DNA of 56,272 nucleotides from an uncultured Pelagibacteraceae bacterium (lineage in GTDB: Bacteria > Pseudomonadota > Alphaproteobacteria > Pelagibacterales > Pelagibacteraceae): the NCBI GenBank assembly GCA_902594605.1, contig CACJMR010000005.1:1-56272 (forward strand), written 5' to 3'. Below, in pieces: positions 9,288-18,346 of this stretch. Numbering within the stretch: position 1 is the stretch's first letter; every line of letters begins with the position of its first letter. The notes below the pieces were generated by a model. The model ran no database searches, was not told where the DNA came from, and saw only the letters and a list, made by a program, of their open reading frames with translations. The position numbers and the translations under genes are program-made.

Positions 9288-10638
9288 TCTTACAAATCCA
9301 GAAGTAGCAATTTTAATGATGGGCATATTTCTATTCGCAGTGCTTTTAGGTTTCCCAATAGCTTTCACATTAATGGCAATGGGAATTGGTTTTGGATATT
9401 ACGCTTATTACGATGCTACTATGATGGAGCATATTTTTGATAACAGAATTTTTCAGTTATTCGTTCAAAATACTTATACAGTTATGGATAACAATGTTCT
9501 TACAGCTGTACCGTTGTTTTTATTTATGGGTTATTTGGTTGAAAGAGCTGGAATAGTTGCAAAACTATTTTTTGCGATAAGATTAGCTGCTCATAGACTT
9601 CCTGCATCGATGGCTGTAGCTGCTTTGATTACTTGTACTTTATTTTCTACAGCAACAGGAATCATAGGAGCAGTTGTTACTTTAATGGGATTACTAGCCT
9701 GGCCTGCGATGGTAAAAGCTGGTTATGATAAAAAATTTGCTTCAGGAATAATTTGTTCAGGTGGATGTTTGGGTATTTTAATTCCCCCAAGTATTATGTT
9801 AATTGTCTATTCAGTAATTGCTCAATTATCACCTTTAAGACTTTTTGCAGCAGCAATTTTTCCAGGACTTTTATTAGCTGGTCTTTATATTGCATATGCA
9901 GTTACAAGAGCTTGGTTAAACCCATCGATAGCACCAAGACCACCGAAAGAAGATATCCCACCAACAGGTGAAATTTTAAAAGAGGTTTTAGTTTCTTTTG
10001 TTCCTTTATTTGGATTAATTATGTTAGTTTTAGGAACAATATTGGCTGGAATAGCAACACCAGCTGAAGCTGCAGCAGCAGGAGCATTTGGGGCTTTAAT
10101 TCTATCTTGGTTCTATAAAACTTTAAAATGGCAAAATTTTAAAGAGTCAGTATTTTTAACTGCAAAAACAACTGCAATGATTATGTGGTTGTTCATTGGT
10201 TCTTGGACTTTTTCATCTGTATTTTCATATCTGGGTGGACATGAAATATTTGAGCATTTTTTCACATCAATAAATATTTCAACCTGGCAATTTTTAGTAA
10301 TTACACAAATTATAATTTTTCTTTTAGGTTGGCCTCTAGAATGGACAGAAATTTTAATTATTTTTGTACCTATATTTTTACCTTTGCTTGAAGTTTTTGG
10401 TGTTAATCCGTACTTCTTTGCAATGTTAATTGCATTAAATTTACAAACATCTTTTTTAACCCCACCGATGGCAATGTCGGCATATTATTTAAAAGGTGTG
10501 CAAAAAACCAATGTTGAGCTTTTAGATATATTTAGAGGAATTATGCCTTTCTTAGCAATTGTTATTTTTGCAATGTTTTTAATGTACATGTTTCCAGCAA
10601 TAGCCCTATGGTTGCCAGAAACATTATTTGCAAATTAA
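9277..10638 (+). CDS. TRAP transporter large permease (DctM family)
   Basis: 453 aa, TM-rich, DctM motifs (GCLGILIPPSIMLIVYSVIA, NLQTSFLTPPMAMSAYYLKG). Confidence 0.92.
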   Translation: MLFSLTNPEVAILMMGIFLFAVLLGFPIAFTLMAMGIGFGYYAYYDATMMEHIFDNRIFQLFVQNTYTVMDNNVLTAVPLFLFMGYLVERAGIVAKLFFAIRLAAHRLPASMAVAALITCTLFSTATGIIGAVVTLMGLLAWPAMVKAGYDKKFASGIICSGGCLGILIPPSIMLIVYSVIAQLSPLRLFAAAIFPGLLLAGLYIAYAVTRAWLNPSIAPRPPKEDIPPTGEILKEVLVSFVPLFGLIMLVLGTILAGIATPAEAAAAGAFGALILSWFYKTLKWQNFKESVFLTAKTTAMIMWLFIGSWTFSSVFSYLGGHEIFEHFFTSINISTWQFLVITQIIIFLLGWPLEWTEILIIFVPIFLPLLEVFGVNPYFFAMLIALNLQTSFLTPPMAMSAYYLKGVQKTNVELLDIFRGIMPFLAIVIFAMFLMYMFPAIALWLPETLFAN

Positions 10639-11967
10639 ATGATAGATATTTTTTCCTTAAAAGTTGAAGAAATCGCTTCAAAAATAAAAGATGCTCAACT
10701 TACTTCAGTCGAAGTATGTGAGAAGTATATTGAAAGAATAAATAAATTTGAAAAAGATGTTAAGGCTTGGGCACATTTTGATAAAAAACTTTTACTAGAA
10801 AAAGCTTCTGAGGCTGATGAATACAGAAGATCAGGAAAACCCACAGGACCTTTGCATGGCATTCCTGTAGCTGTAAAAGATATTGTTGGAACAGTTGATA
10901 TGCCAACAGAATGTGGAACAGTTATTAGAAAAGGAAAATCTTACTCACAAAATGCAGAAATTATTGATTTGCTTTTAGCAGCTGGTGCAATTGTAATGGG
11001 CAAAACTGCTACAGCTGAATTAGCTTATCTTGGTCCTGCTAAAACAACTAATCCACATGATTACTCTAGAACTCCAGGTGGTTCATCGAGCGGGTCTGCT
11101 GCTGCTGTTGCATCATTTATGGCACCTTTATCAATAGGATCACAAACAGGTGGTTCAGTTATTAGACCTGCATCTTACTGTGGAGTTGTAGGTTATAAAC
11201 CAACCTACGGATTAATTTCAAGAAATGGAGTGCTTAAAACTTCAGAAAAATTAGATCATATAGGTGTATTTGGAAGAACTGTTGAGGATGTAGCACTCCT
11301 TGCAAAGGTTTTAATTAAAAAAGATAAATTTGATAATGCATCTGTTTATTATTCAGTTGATAGTATGCTTGAAGAAACAAAAAAGGGACCACTGTTTGAA
11401 CCAAAATTTATTTTTTATAAAACAGACCATTGGAAAAATATTGAGAAAAAATCTAAAGAAGCTTTCGAATATTTTATTAAATCTTTTAAAAAAAATATCG
11501 AAATTTTTGATACACCATCTTATTTTAAAGACATTCATAAATATCATCAGATAATTTATGAAACAGATTTAGCAAACAATTTTGGATTGTATTACAAAAA
11601 ATATAAAAAAAAATTATCTAAACCCATGCAAGATGCTATTGTTAAAGGTAATAAACATTCAGCAAAAGAATATGCCGGTGCCATAGATTTTATGAAAAGA
11701 AGTTACGAGTCTTATGAAGAAGTATTTGAAGATTATCATGGGGTATTGTCACCTTCTAGTCCAGGTGTTGCTCCTAAAAGCTTGAAGAGTACTGGCTCTG
11801 CAGAATTTAATAAAGTATGGTCTTATTTAGGAACCCCATGTATTTCTCTGCCTCTATTACAAGGAGAAGGCAAAATGCCACTAGGTGTTCAATTAATTGG
11901 TGCAAAATTTGATGATCATAGATTTTTAGGTGTTGCTAATTGGCTAGAAAAGGAATGTAATAATTAA
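10639..11967 (+). CDS. Amidase-signature family hydrolase
   Basis: 442 aa; GIPVAVKDIV and RTPGGSSSGSAAAVA amidase-signature motifs. Confidence 0.9.
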   Translation: MIDIFSLKVEEIASKIKDAQLTSVEVCEKYIERINKFEKDVKAWAHFDKKLLLEKASEADEYRRSGKPTGPLHGIPVAVKDIVGTVDMPTECGTVIRKGKSYSQNAEIIDLLLAAGAIVMGKTATAELAYLGPAKTTNPHDYSRTPGGSSSGSAAAVASFMAPLSIGSQTGGSVIRPASYCGVVGYKPTYGLISRNGVLKTSEKLDHIGVFGRTVEDVALLAKVLIKKDKFDNASVYYSVDSMLEETKKGPLFEPKFIFYKTDHWKNIEKKSKEAFEYFIKSFKKNIEIFDTPSYFKDIHKYHQIIYETDLANNFGLYYKKYKKKLSKPMQDAIVKGNKHSAKEYAGAIDFMKRSYESYEEVFEDYHGVLSPSSPGVAPKSLKSTGSAEFNKVWSYLGTPCISLPLLQGEGKMPLGVQLIGAKFDDHRFLGVANWLEKECNN

Positions 11968-12144
11968 ATGCAAAGGTTTACAGTATTTTTAGGAACTTTA
12001 CTTGCAACTGCATTTCTAGTTGGCTTGGCTACTACTTTAACTAGATCAACTATGATTGGTTTTTTTGATGTTTTGCCAGTTTATATATTGATGGCAATCG
12101 CAATCTTCATGATGATCTATGAAGCTTTTTTTGACAAAAAATAA
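11968..12144 (+). CDS. Small two-helix membrane protein (58 aa)
   Basis: Not in the ORF track. ATG 11968 immediately after the amidase stop; MQRFTVFLGTLLATAFLVGLATTLTRSTMIGFFDVLPVYILMAIAIFMMIYEAFFDKK. Confidence 0.6.
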   Translation: MQRFTVFLGTLLATAFLVGLATTLTRSTMIGFFDVLPVYILMAIAIFMMIYEAFFDKK

Positions 12145-12174
12145 TTTTATTTAATTCAAAATTTACTACCTCAG

Positions 12175-12187
12175 ATTGTAATACAAT
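12175..12187. promoter_or_regulatory. Candidate operator ATTGTA-A-TACAAT upstream of TRAP system 2
   Basis: 13-nt inverted repeat with perfect 6-nt arms; contains TTGTAATACAA, fitting the GntR-type TNGTNNNACNA pattern. Confidence 0.4.
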
Positions 12188-12271
12188 ACTTTAAAGCTAT
12201 TTTAATCTAGACTTAAACGCACATTTGTAATTTACTCTGTACAGTTAATTAACAAAGAAGAGGAGATACTA

Positions 12272-13396
12272 ATGATTAAAGAAAAAAAATCATTGAAGGT
12301 TTCTAGATCACCTTCAAGACGTAAGTTCTTTAAAACTGCAGCTGCAACTGGTGTTGCTGCTGTTGCTTTATCTGCTCCAGCCGTTGCCAAAGAAAGAGTT
12401 GAAGCTTCTATGGTAGCTACTTGGCCTAGAGATTTTCCAGGCCTAGGAACTGGTGCACAAAGACTTGCTCAAAGATTAAGCGATATGAGTGACGGTAGAA
12501 TTCAAGTTACTTATTATGCTGCTAATGAAAGGGTAAAAGCATTTGACTCATTTGACGAAGTTGCATCAGGTAACTCTCAAATGTATCACGGTGCTGATTA
12601 CTACTGGGTTAAAAAACACCCTGCTTTTGGATATTTTACTGCGGTTCCATTTGGTTTCACATATGCTGAAATGAATGCGTGGTTAAAATTTGCTGGTGGA
12701 CAAGAATTGTGGGATGAATTGACTGATGATTTTGGAACACAAAGTTTTGCAGCTGGTAATACTGGAGTGCAAATGGGTGGTTGGTTTAATAAGAAAATTA
12801 GATCAGCGAATGACTTTAAAGGTTTAAAAATGCGTATGCCTGGATTAGGTGGACAAGTACTTGGAAAACTAGGTGGTTCTCCAATTTCACTTCCTGGTGG
12901 ACAAATTTATGAAAACCTTGTTTCAGGTGCAATTGATGCAACAGAATGGGTAGGACCTTGGAATGATGAGGCTATGAAGTTCCAGGAAGCTGCTAAGTAT
13001 TATTACTATCCAGGAATGCATGAACCAGGATCTACACTAGCTTGTGGAGTTAACAAATCTTGGTTTACTAGTTTGTCAAAATCAGATCAGTTAATTATTA
13101 AAACTGCATGTGATTGGGCTGACACAACTACAATGGCTGAATACAATGCTAAAAACGGAGCTGCACTAGCGCGATTAGTTAACGAAAGTGGAGTTAAACT
13201 AGAGAAGTTTAACGATAAAGTTTACGATGCTTTCGCTAAAGGTGCTGCTGAAGTTTTCGATGAAGTTCAACAACATAGCGCTCTTGCTAAGAAAGTACAT
13301 GCTGCCTTTGTTAAAGGTCGTAAGGAAATTGGTGCTTGGACTAACTTGTCTGACGGGCCATATGTTGCTCAAAGAAATAGAGCATTAGGAGTATAA
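12272..13396 (+). CDS. TRAP transporter solute-binding protein (DctP family, TakP-like) with Tat-like signal
   Basis: 374 aa; PSRRKFFKTAAATGVAAVALSAPAVA signal; MRMPGLGGQVLGKLGGSPISLPGGQIYENLVSGAIDATEWVGPWND. Confidence 0.9.
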   Translation: MIKEKKSLKVSRSPSRRKFFKTAAATGVAAVALSAPAVAKERVEASMVATWPRDFPGLGTGAQRLAQRLSDMSDGRIQVTYYAANERVKAFDSFDEVASGNSQMYHGADYYWVKKHPAFGYFTAVPFGFTYAEMNAWLKFAGGQELWDELTDDFGTQSFAAGNTGVQMGGWFNKKIRSANDFKGLKMRMPGLGGQVLGKLGGSPISLPGGQIYENLVSGAIDATEWVGPWNDEAMKFQEAAKYYYYPGMHEPGSTLACGVNKSWFTSLSKSDQLIIKTACDWADTTTMAEYNAKNGAALARLVNESGVKLEKFNDKVYDAFAKGAAEVFDEVQQHSALAKKVHAAFVKGRKEIGAWTNLSDGPYVAQRNRALGV

Positions 13397-13415
13397 TTTA
13401 ATTCTAATTATTACT

Positions 13416-13443
13416 AGAGGGCCCTTAAATGGGCCCTCTTTTT
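13416..13443 (+). terminator. Rho-independent-type terminator/attenuator after TRAP SBP 2
   Basis: AGAGGGCCC-TTAAAT-GGGCCCTCT followed by TTTT. Confidence 0.85.
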
Positions 13444-13465
13444 ATATATCAATAAAAGATTTAAT

Positions 13466-14449
13466 ATGATGGCGAAAAATAACTTATCTATTTTAATAAG
13501 AATATTTAGTTATTCTATCTTAGCTTTAACTTTTGTTTTTTTAGTCAATAATGTTTTAACAGTTTGGTTTGATTGGCCAGGAGTTAAAAAACTTTTTGCT
13601 CATTATGAATTATTTGGATTTAAAAAATTAAATAAGCCTTTAGAGGGGCTTGCAATAAATTTATCGTATATTCAATTACTATTTTATTTTGTATCTTTAG
13701 TAGGAGTTATATTTTTTGTTTTAAAATCTATAAAACAAACATTACAAACAGACTCTGAGATCTTATCGAAAATTACAGCTTACGTAGTAAGGTCCTCTTT
13801 CTGGGCTGTACTAATTGTTGGGGTAGCAGACTTTTTAATCTCATTCATGGTAGTAGAAAAACTAGTTGAGCCAATTTTTGGCGAACAACTTAAAATTAAT
13901 TTAGTAATACCTGCTTTTAGAATTACATATATACACTTTCCTTTAATATTAGCTTCTTTTGTAATTGGTTATTTTACAAGATCTGTAGGGTTTATTTGGT
14001 TAGCAGTTTTAGTAGTTGGAAGTGAATTTTTAATTGTATTATCAAGATTTATTTTTCAATATGAACAAGCATTCCAAGGTGACTTAGTTCGTTTTTGGTA
14101 TGCAGCCCTTTATTTATTTGCAAGCGCTTATGCGTTAATTCACGAGGGCCACGTTAGAGTTGATGTTCTTTATACTGGTTTTAGCGAACGTAAAAAAGCA
14201 TGGACTAATGCAATTGGGTCATTAATTCTAGGAATTCCTTTATGTTTGATTGTAATATTTTTAGGCATGGGGGGTAAAGCTAGTATCATCAATGGTCCTG
14301 TAATTTCATTTGAAATTACGCAGCAAGGTTCAAACGGATTATATCTACTTTATCTAATGGCAGTTTATTTAGCTGTGTTTGCAGTAAGTATGTTAACTCA
14401 ATTCACTAGCTACTTTATGAGTAGCAGTCATAAACTTTTAAAGAATTAA
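13466..14449 (+). CDS. TRAP transporter small permease (DctQ family, long form)
   Basis: 327 aa; DctQ-like C-terminal part (YALIHEGHVRVDVLYTGFSERKKAW) plus extra N-terminal TM segments. Confidence 0.8.
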   Translation: MMAKNNLSILIRIFSYSILALTFVFLVNNVLTVWFDWPGVKKLFAHYELFGFKKLNKPLEGLAINLSYIQLLFYFVSLVGVIFFVLKSIKQTLQTDSEILSKITAYVVRSSFWAVLIVGVADFLISFMVVEKLVEPIFGEQLKINLVIPAFRITYIHFPLILASFVIGYFTRSVGFIWLAVLVVGSEFLIVLSRFIFQYEQAFQGDLVRFWYAALYLFASAYALIHEGHVRVDVLYTGFSERKKAWTNAIGSLILGIPLCLIVIFLGMGGKASIINGPVISFEITQQGSNGLYLLYLMAVYLAVFAVSMLTQFTSYFMSSSHKLLKN

Positions 14450-14452
14450 ATA

Positions 14453-17104
14453 ATGGAACATCTTTTTTTAGCTTTACTTGTAATTATAATGATTGGAGCA
14501 TTAGCTTCTGGTTTTCCAGTAGCTTTTGCATTACCTGGATCAGCAATAATTTCAATCGGGCTAGCTGCTTTTTTTGGTTATTTGTTTGCAGGAGATAGTA
14601 GCGCTTATTTTGCTGTTGATGGCCCTAAAGAATGGTTAACCGCCGGTATTACAAACTTTAGGAGTAACTACTGGGATGTAGAAACTGATACTTTAATTGC
14701 AATTCCTTTATTTATTTTCATGGGGATCATGCTGCAAAAATCAAAAATTGCGGAAGATCTTTTAGTTACAATGGGGCAGTTGTTTGGACCTATCCCTGGA
14801 GGTTTAGGAATATCAGTAATTTTTGTTGGGGCATTACTTGCAGCTACAACGGGAATTGTTGGCGCAACAGTAATAGCAATGGGATTAATATCATTACCCA
14901 CAATGCTTAATAATAAATACGATAAAAGTCTTGCAAGTGGAATTGTTTGTTCATCAGGAACTCTTGGACAAATTATACCTCCTTCAATTGTATTAATTAT
15001 CATAGCTGACCAATTAGCAAGTGCGGCTGATGTTGCAAATACTATGCGTCAGACTGATTACAAAATTTTAACTGGTGAATTTAATATGCCTGGAGAATTT
15101 AGAGTGGGTTCTACTTCTGCAGGTGATATGTTTTTGGGAGCACTATTACCTGGTTTAGTATTGGTTGGTTTATATATGATTTATGTATTTGTGTATGCAA
15201 GACTAAACCCCAAGGCAGCTCCTCCCGTTCCATTTAAAGGAAATTTTGACTCAAAGTTTTGGATTAAGGTTTTAATAGTAATTATTCCTCCCCTTGCTTT
15301 AATTTTTGCGGTTTTAGGATCTATACTTTTAGGTATTGCAACCGTTAATCAAGCTGGATCAATTGGAGCAATAGGTGCAACCATGATGGCTGGTTATCGT
15401 TTACATAAAGGAAAAAAAGATGCTTACTATCCAATTATAATTGCAATTTTATCTGTCATTCCAATTTATATTTTATCTAAGAATTACAATTTAAATATTA
15501 AGGCTGTAGAAACTAGAGATCTTACAGCAATTTTTATTACAGGATTTTTTACAATTACTTTTTTAATTGGAATTGTTTGGAGTTTTTGGAGAGCATACAA
15601 AATTGAGAATGTTTTAAGAGAGGTTGTTACAGAAACATGTGTAACGACTTCAATGGTTTTTATAATTTTATTAGGTGCTGCAATGTTAACCTCTGGATTT
15701 AGAGCATTTGGAGGTGAAGAGCTAGTAAGAGATTTTCTTCAAGATTTGCCAGGGGGATTTTGGACACAGTTTATTGTTGTAATGGCAGTGATTTTTTTAC
15801 TAGGTTTCTTTCTTGATTTTATAGAAATAGCCGTTGTTGTTGTTCCTATCATTGCTCCGATATTATTAGCTGAACCAGGAGCTAATGTAAGTGCAATTTG
15901 GCTTGGTGTAATGATTGGAGTAAATTTACAAACCTCATTTTTAACACCACCATTTGGTTTTGCATTATTTTACTTAAAAGGTGTAGCTTCAAAACTTGTT
16001 ACTACTTTAAATATTTGGAAAGGTGTGGTTCCATTCATTATTTTACAATTAATAGGCCTTGGAATTGTCGGTTTCTATCCATCATTAGTAAACTATCTAC
16101 CAGCAAGAACATATTTAACATCGAACGTTGCTCCACCACCGATGAATCCAAAGTTACAATATTGCTTACAAGAGTACAAATTTGCGATTTACAACACTGA
16201 AGAACAAAGAATTACTAATGCAATAAAAGAAATGCAGAAATTAACTCCCGCAAATCTTCCAATGGATAAATTAGATATTTTTGAAGAGCATTTTGATAAT
16301 GCGCTTGGAACTTTTGCTATTGTTAAAAAACTTCAAAAAACGGAGGAAGAATACGAATTATTTACAAAAGACTATAGAGACTTGCATTTCAATGTAAGAA
16401 AAATTGAGAAAAAAATTAGAAAAATAGACCAGAAAATTAAAAAAACAAAAGCTGAAATTAGAAATTTAGATGATGATAACTTATCAGGTAAAAATAAATT
16501 AGAATTAAAGATCGAGAATTACGAGCTAGAAATTAAAGAACTTCAAAATAAAGTTCCTGAAAGCTGGAAAGCTAAAAATGGAGAGTTTGAAATATTGCAC
16601 AAAGCAAAAAACACAAGAACTAAAAGATATAGAAAAAACGTTGATGAAGCTTATGAAACTCTGGATCAAATAGTGATGTTTATAAATGACAATGAAAAAT
16701 TAAAAGAACTTTCACCAGAAATAAAAGAATTAAAATATAATATTGATAATAGAAATTACGAAAACGCAATATCAATAATTGATAATCTTTTTGAAAAACT
16801 AGGAGAAATTTCTGGAACCGAAGAATTTGCAAATAAATTAGATGACCTAATATCTGTTATAGATAATGATGAGGTCGATGAGCAAAAATTGTCTGAAGTA
16901 AGTTCAGAGACCTTTGATCTTTTCAATTTAGAAGTTTCATGGAGAGATGATGCTAATAAGAATTTGATGCCTGAATTAATTAAATATAATGATGTTATCA
17001 AACATAATATTGGTCTTAGACTTCAAAACAGATTAACTAAAGAACAAGCTAAATTTGTTGCTAGGTGTAACTCAGTTCATAGAGATATATCTTTAAACTT
17101 TTAA
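14453..17104 (+). CDS. TRAP transporter large permease (DctM family) with C-terminal coiled-coil extension
   Basis: 883 aa; DctM motifs (SGTLGQIIPPSIVLIII, NLQTSFLTPPFGFALFYLKG), then about 320 hydrophilic Lys/Glu-rich residues. Confidence 0.9.
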   Translation: MEHLFLALLVIIMIGALASGFPVAFALPGSAIISIGLAAFFGYLFAGDSSAYFAVDGPKEWLTAGITNFRSNYWDVETDTLIAIPLFIFMGIMLQKSKIAEDLLVTMGQLFGPIPGGLGISVIFVGALLAATTGIVGATVIAMGLISLPTMLNNKYDKSLASGIVCSSGTLGQIIPPSIVLIIIADQLASAADVANTMRQTDYKILTGEFNMPGEFRVGSTSAGDMFLGALLPGLVLVGLYMIYVFVYARLNPKAAPPVPFKGNFDSKFWIKVLIVIIPPLALIFAVLGSILLGIATVNQAGSIGAIGATMMAGYRLHKGKKDAYYPIIIAILSVIPIYILSKNYNLNIKAVETRDLTAIFITGFFTITFLIGIVWSFWRAYKIENVLREVVTETCVTTSMVFIILLGAAMLTSGFRAFGGEELVRDFLQDLPGGFWTQFIVVMAVIFLLGFFLDFIEIAVVVVPIIAPILLAEPGANVSAIWLGVMIGVNLQTSFLTPPFGFALFYLKGVASKLVTTLNIWKGVVPFIILQLIGLGIVGFYPSLVNYLPARTYLTSNVAPPPMNPKLQYCLQEYKFAIYNTEEQRITNAIKEMQKLTPANLPMDKLDIFEEHFDNALGTFAIVKKLQKTEEEYELFTKDYRDLHFNVRKIEKKIRKIDQKIKKTKAEIRNLDDDNLSGKNKLELKIENYELEIKELQNKVPESWKAKNGEFEILHKAKNTRTKRYRKNVDEAYETLDQIVMFINDNEKLKELSPEIKELKYNIDNRNYENAISIIDNLFEKLGEISGTEEFANKLDDLISVIDNDEVDEQKLSEVSSETFDLFNLEVSWRDDANKNLMPELIKYNDVIKHNIGLRLQNRLTKEQAKFVARCNSVHRDISLNF

Positions 17105-17107
17105 TTA

Positions 17108-18346
17108 ATGGAAAATTATATTTTACCAAAAAAACAGGCTATTATTGTTTTTTTTGTATTTGCATTTGGTTATTTTTTATCATGTTTGTTACGTGCAATT
17201 ACTGCAACACTTTCACCAATATTAACCTCAGAATTTAATTTATTAGCAGCTGATTTGGGATTATTAGCTGGAGGTTATTTTTTAGGTTTTGCTTGTATGC
17301 AAATACCGCTTGGATATTTGTTAGATAAATATGGACCAAAAAAAATTGTCTCTTCTTTTTTATTTATCGCATTGGTTGGAACAGGATCATTTGCTTTAGC
17401 TGAAAGCTTTTCTGGATTGTTAGTTTCACGAATTCTAATTGGTATAGGTGTAAGTGCTTGTTTGATGGCTCCGTTAACGGGTTACAGAATATGGTATGCA
17501 GAAAATCAGCAACAAAGAGCAAACTCATGGATGTTAATGATTGCATCATTAGGTTTTTTGTCATCCACATTGCCTGTACAACTTTTATTGCCTAGTTTCG
17601 GATGGAGATGGATATTTGGCGGTATCGCTATCTTAATTTTAATTAGTATTTTTTTAATGTTATTTTTCATTCCAAAATGGAATTTAACTAAAAATAAAGA
17701 GTTAGAAGAGCCAAGTAATACTGGAACTTTATCAGAAGTTTGGAAAAATAGATTTTTTATAAGTGTAATTCCAATGGGTTTATTTAATTATGGGGGCTTA
17801 ATGGCTATTCAGACTTTATGGGCAGGCCCATGGATGACTAGAGTTGCTGGTTATACACCACTTCAGAGCGCTACAGGATTATTTTGGATCAATGTAACTA
17901 TGTTGGTATCCTTTTTTTTGTGGGGTTATTTTTTACCAAAAATTTCAGTAATAGGGTTTAGCGCTAAAAGAATACTTAAATTAGGTTTGCCAATTAGTTT
18001 TTCTGTAATGTTAGTGATAATTTTATTAGGTCCTAAAGCCGGAGCTTTTTACATAACTTTATTTATTTTAAGTTCAATTTTTTTATCAGTTACACAGCCA
18101 GCTGTGGGCCTTTCTTTTTCAGGTTATTCTGCTGGTAAAGCACTAACTTCATTCAATTTATTAATATTTGCAGGAACATTCATAATGCAATGGTTAATGG
18201 GCTTAGTGATAGATATTGTTAAAGGGATGGGTCATACAGAAATATTTGCTTTTAAATCAGCTTTTTCAGTTTTCTTAATCTTAAGTATTATTTCTTATAT
18301 ATTTTTTTTAATATTAAATAGAAAAAAATATGAAAATAAAACGTAG
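17108..18346 (+). CDS. MFS transporter
   Basis: 412 aa, about 12 hydrophobic segments, MFS loop motif GYLLDKYGPKK. Confidence 0.85.
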   Translation: MENYILPKKQAIIVFFVFAFGYFLSCLLRAITATLSPILTSEFNLLAADLGLLAGGYFLGFACMQIPLGYLLDKYGPKKIVSSFLFIALVGTGSFALAESFSGLLVSRILIGIGVSACLMAPLTGYRIWYAENQQQRANSWMLMIASLGFLSSTLPVQLLLPSFGWRWIFGGIAILILISIFLMLFFIPKWNLTKNKELEEPSNTGTLSEVWKNRFFISVIPMGLFNYGGLMAIQTLWAGPWMTRVAGYTPLQSATGLFWINVTMLVSFFLWGYFLPKISVIGFSAKRILKLGLPISFSVMLVIILLGPKAGAFYITLFILSSIFLSVTQPAVGLSFSGYSAGKALTSFNLLIFAGTFIMQWLMGLVIDIVKGMGHTEIFAFKSAFSVFLILSIISYIFFLILNRKKYENKT

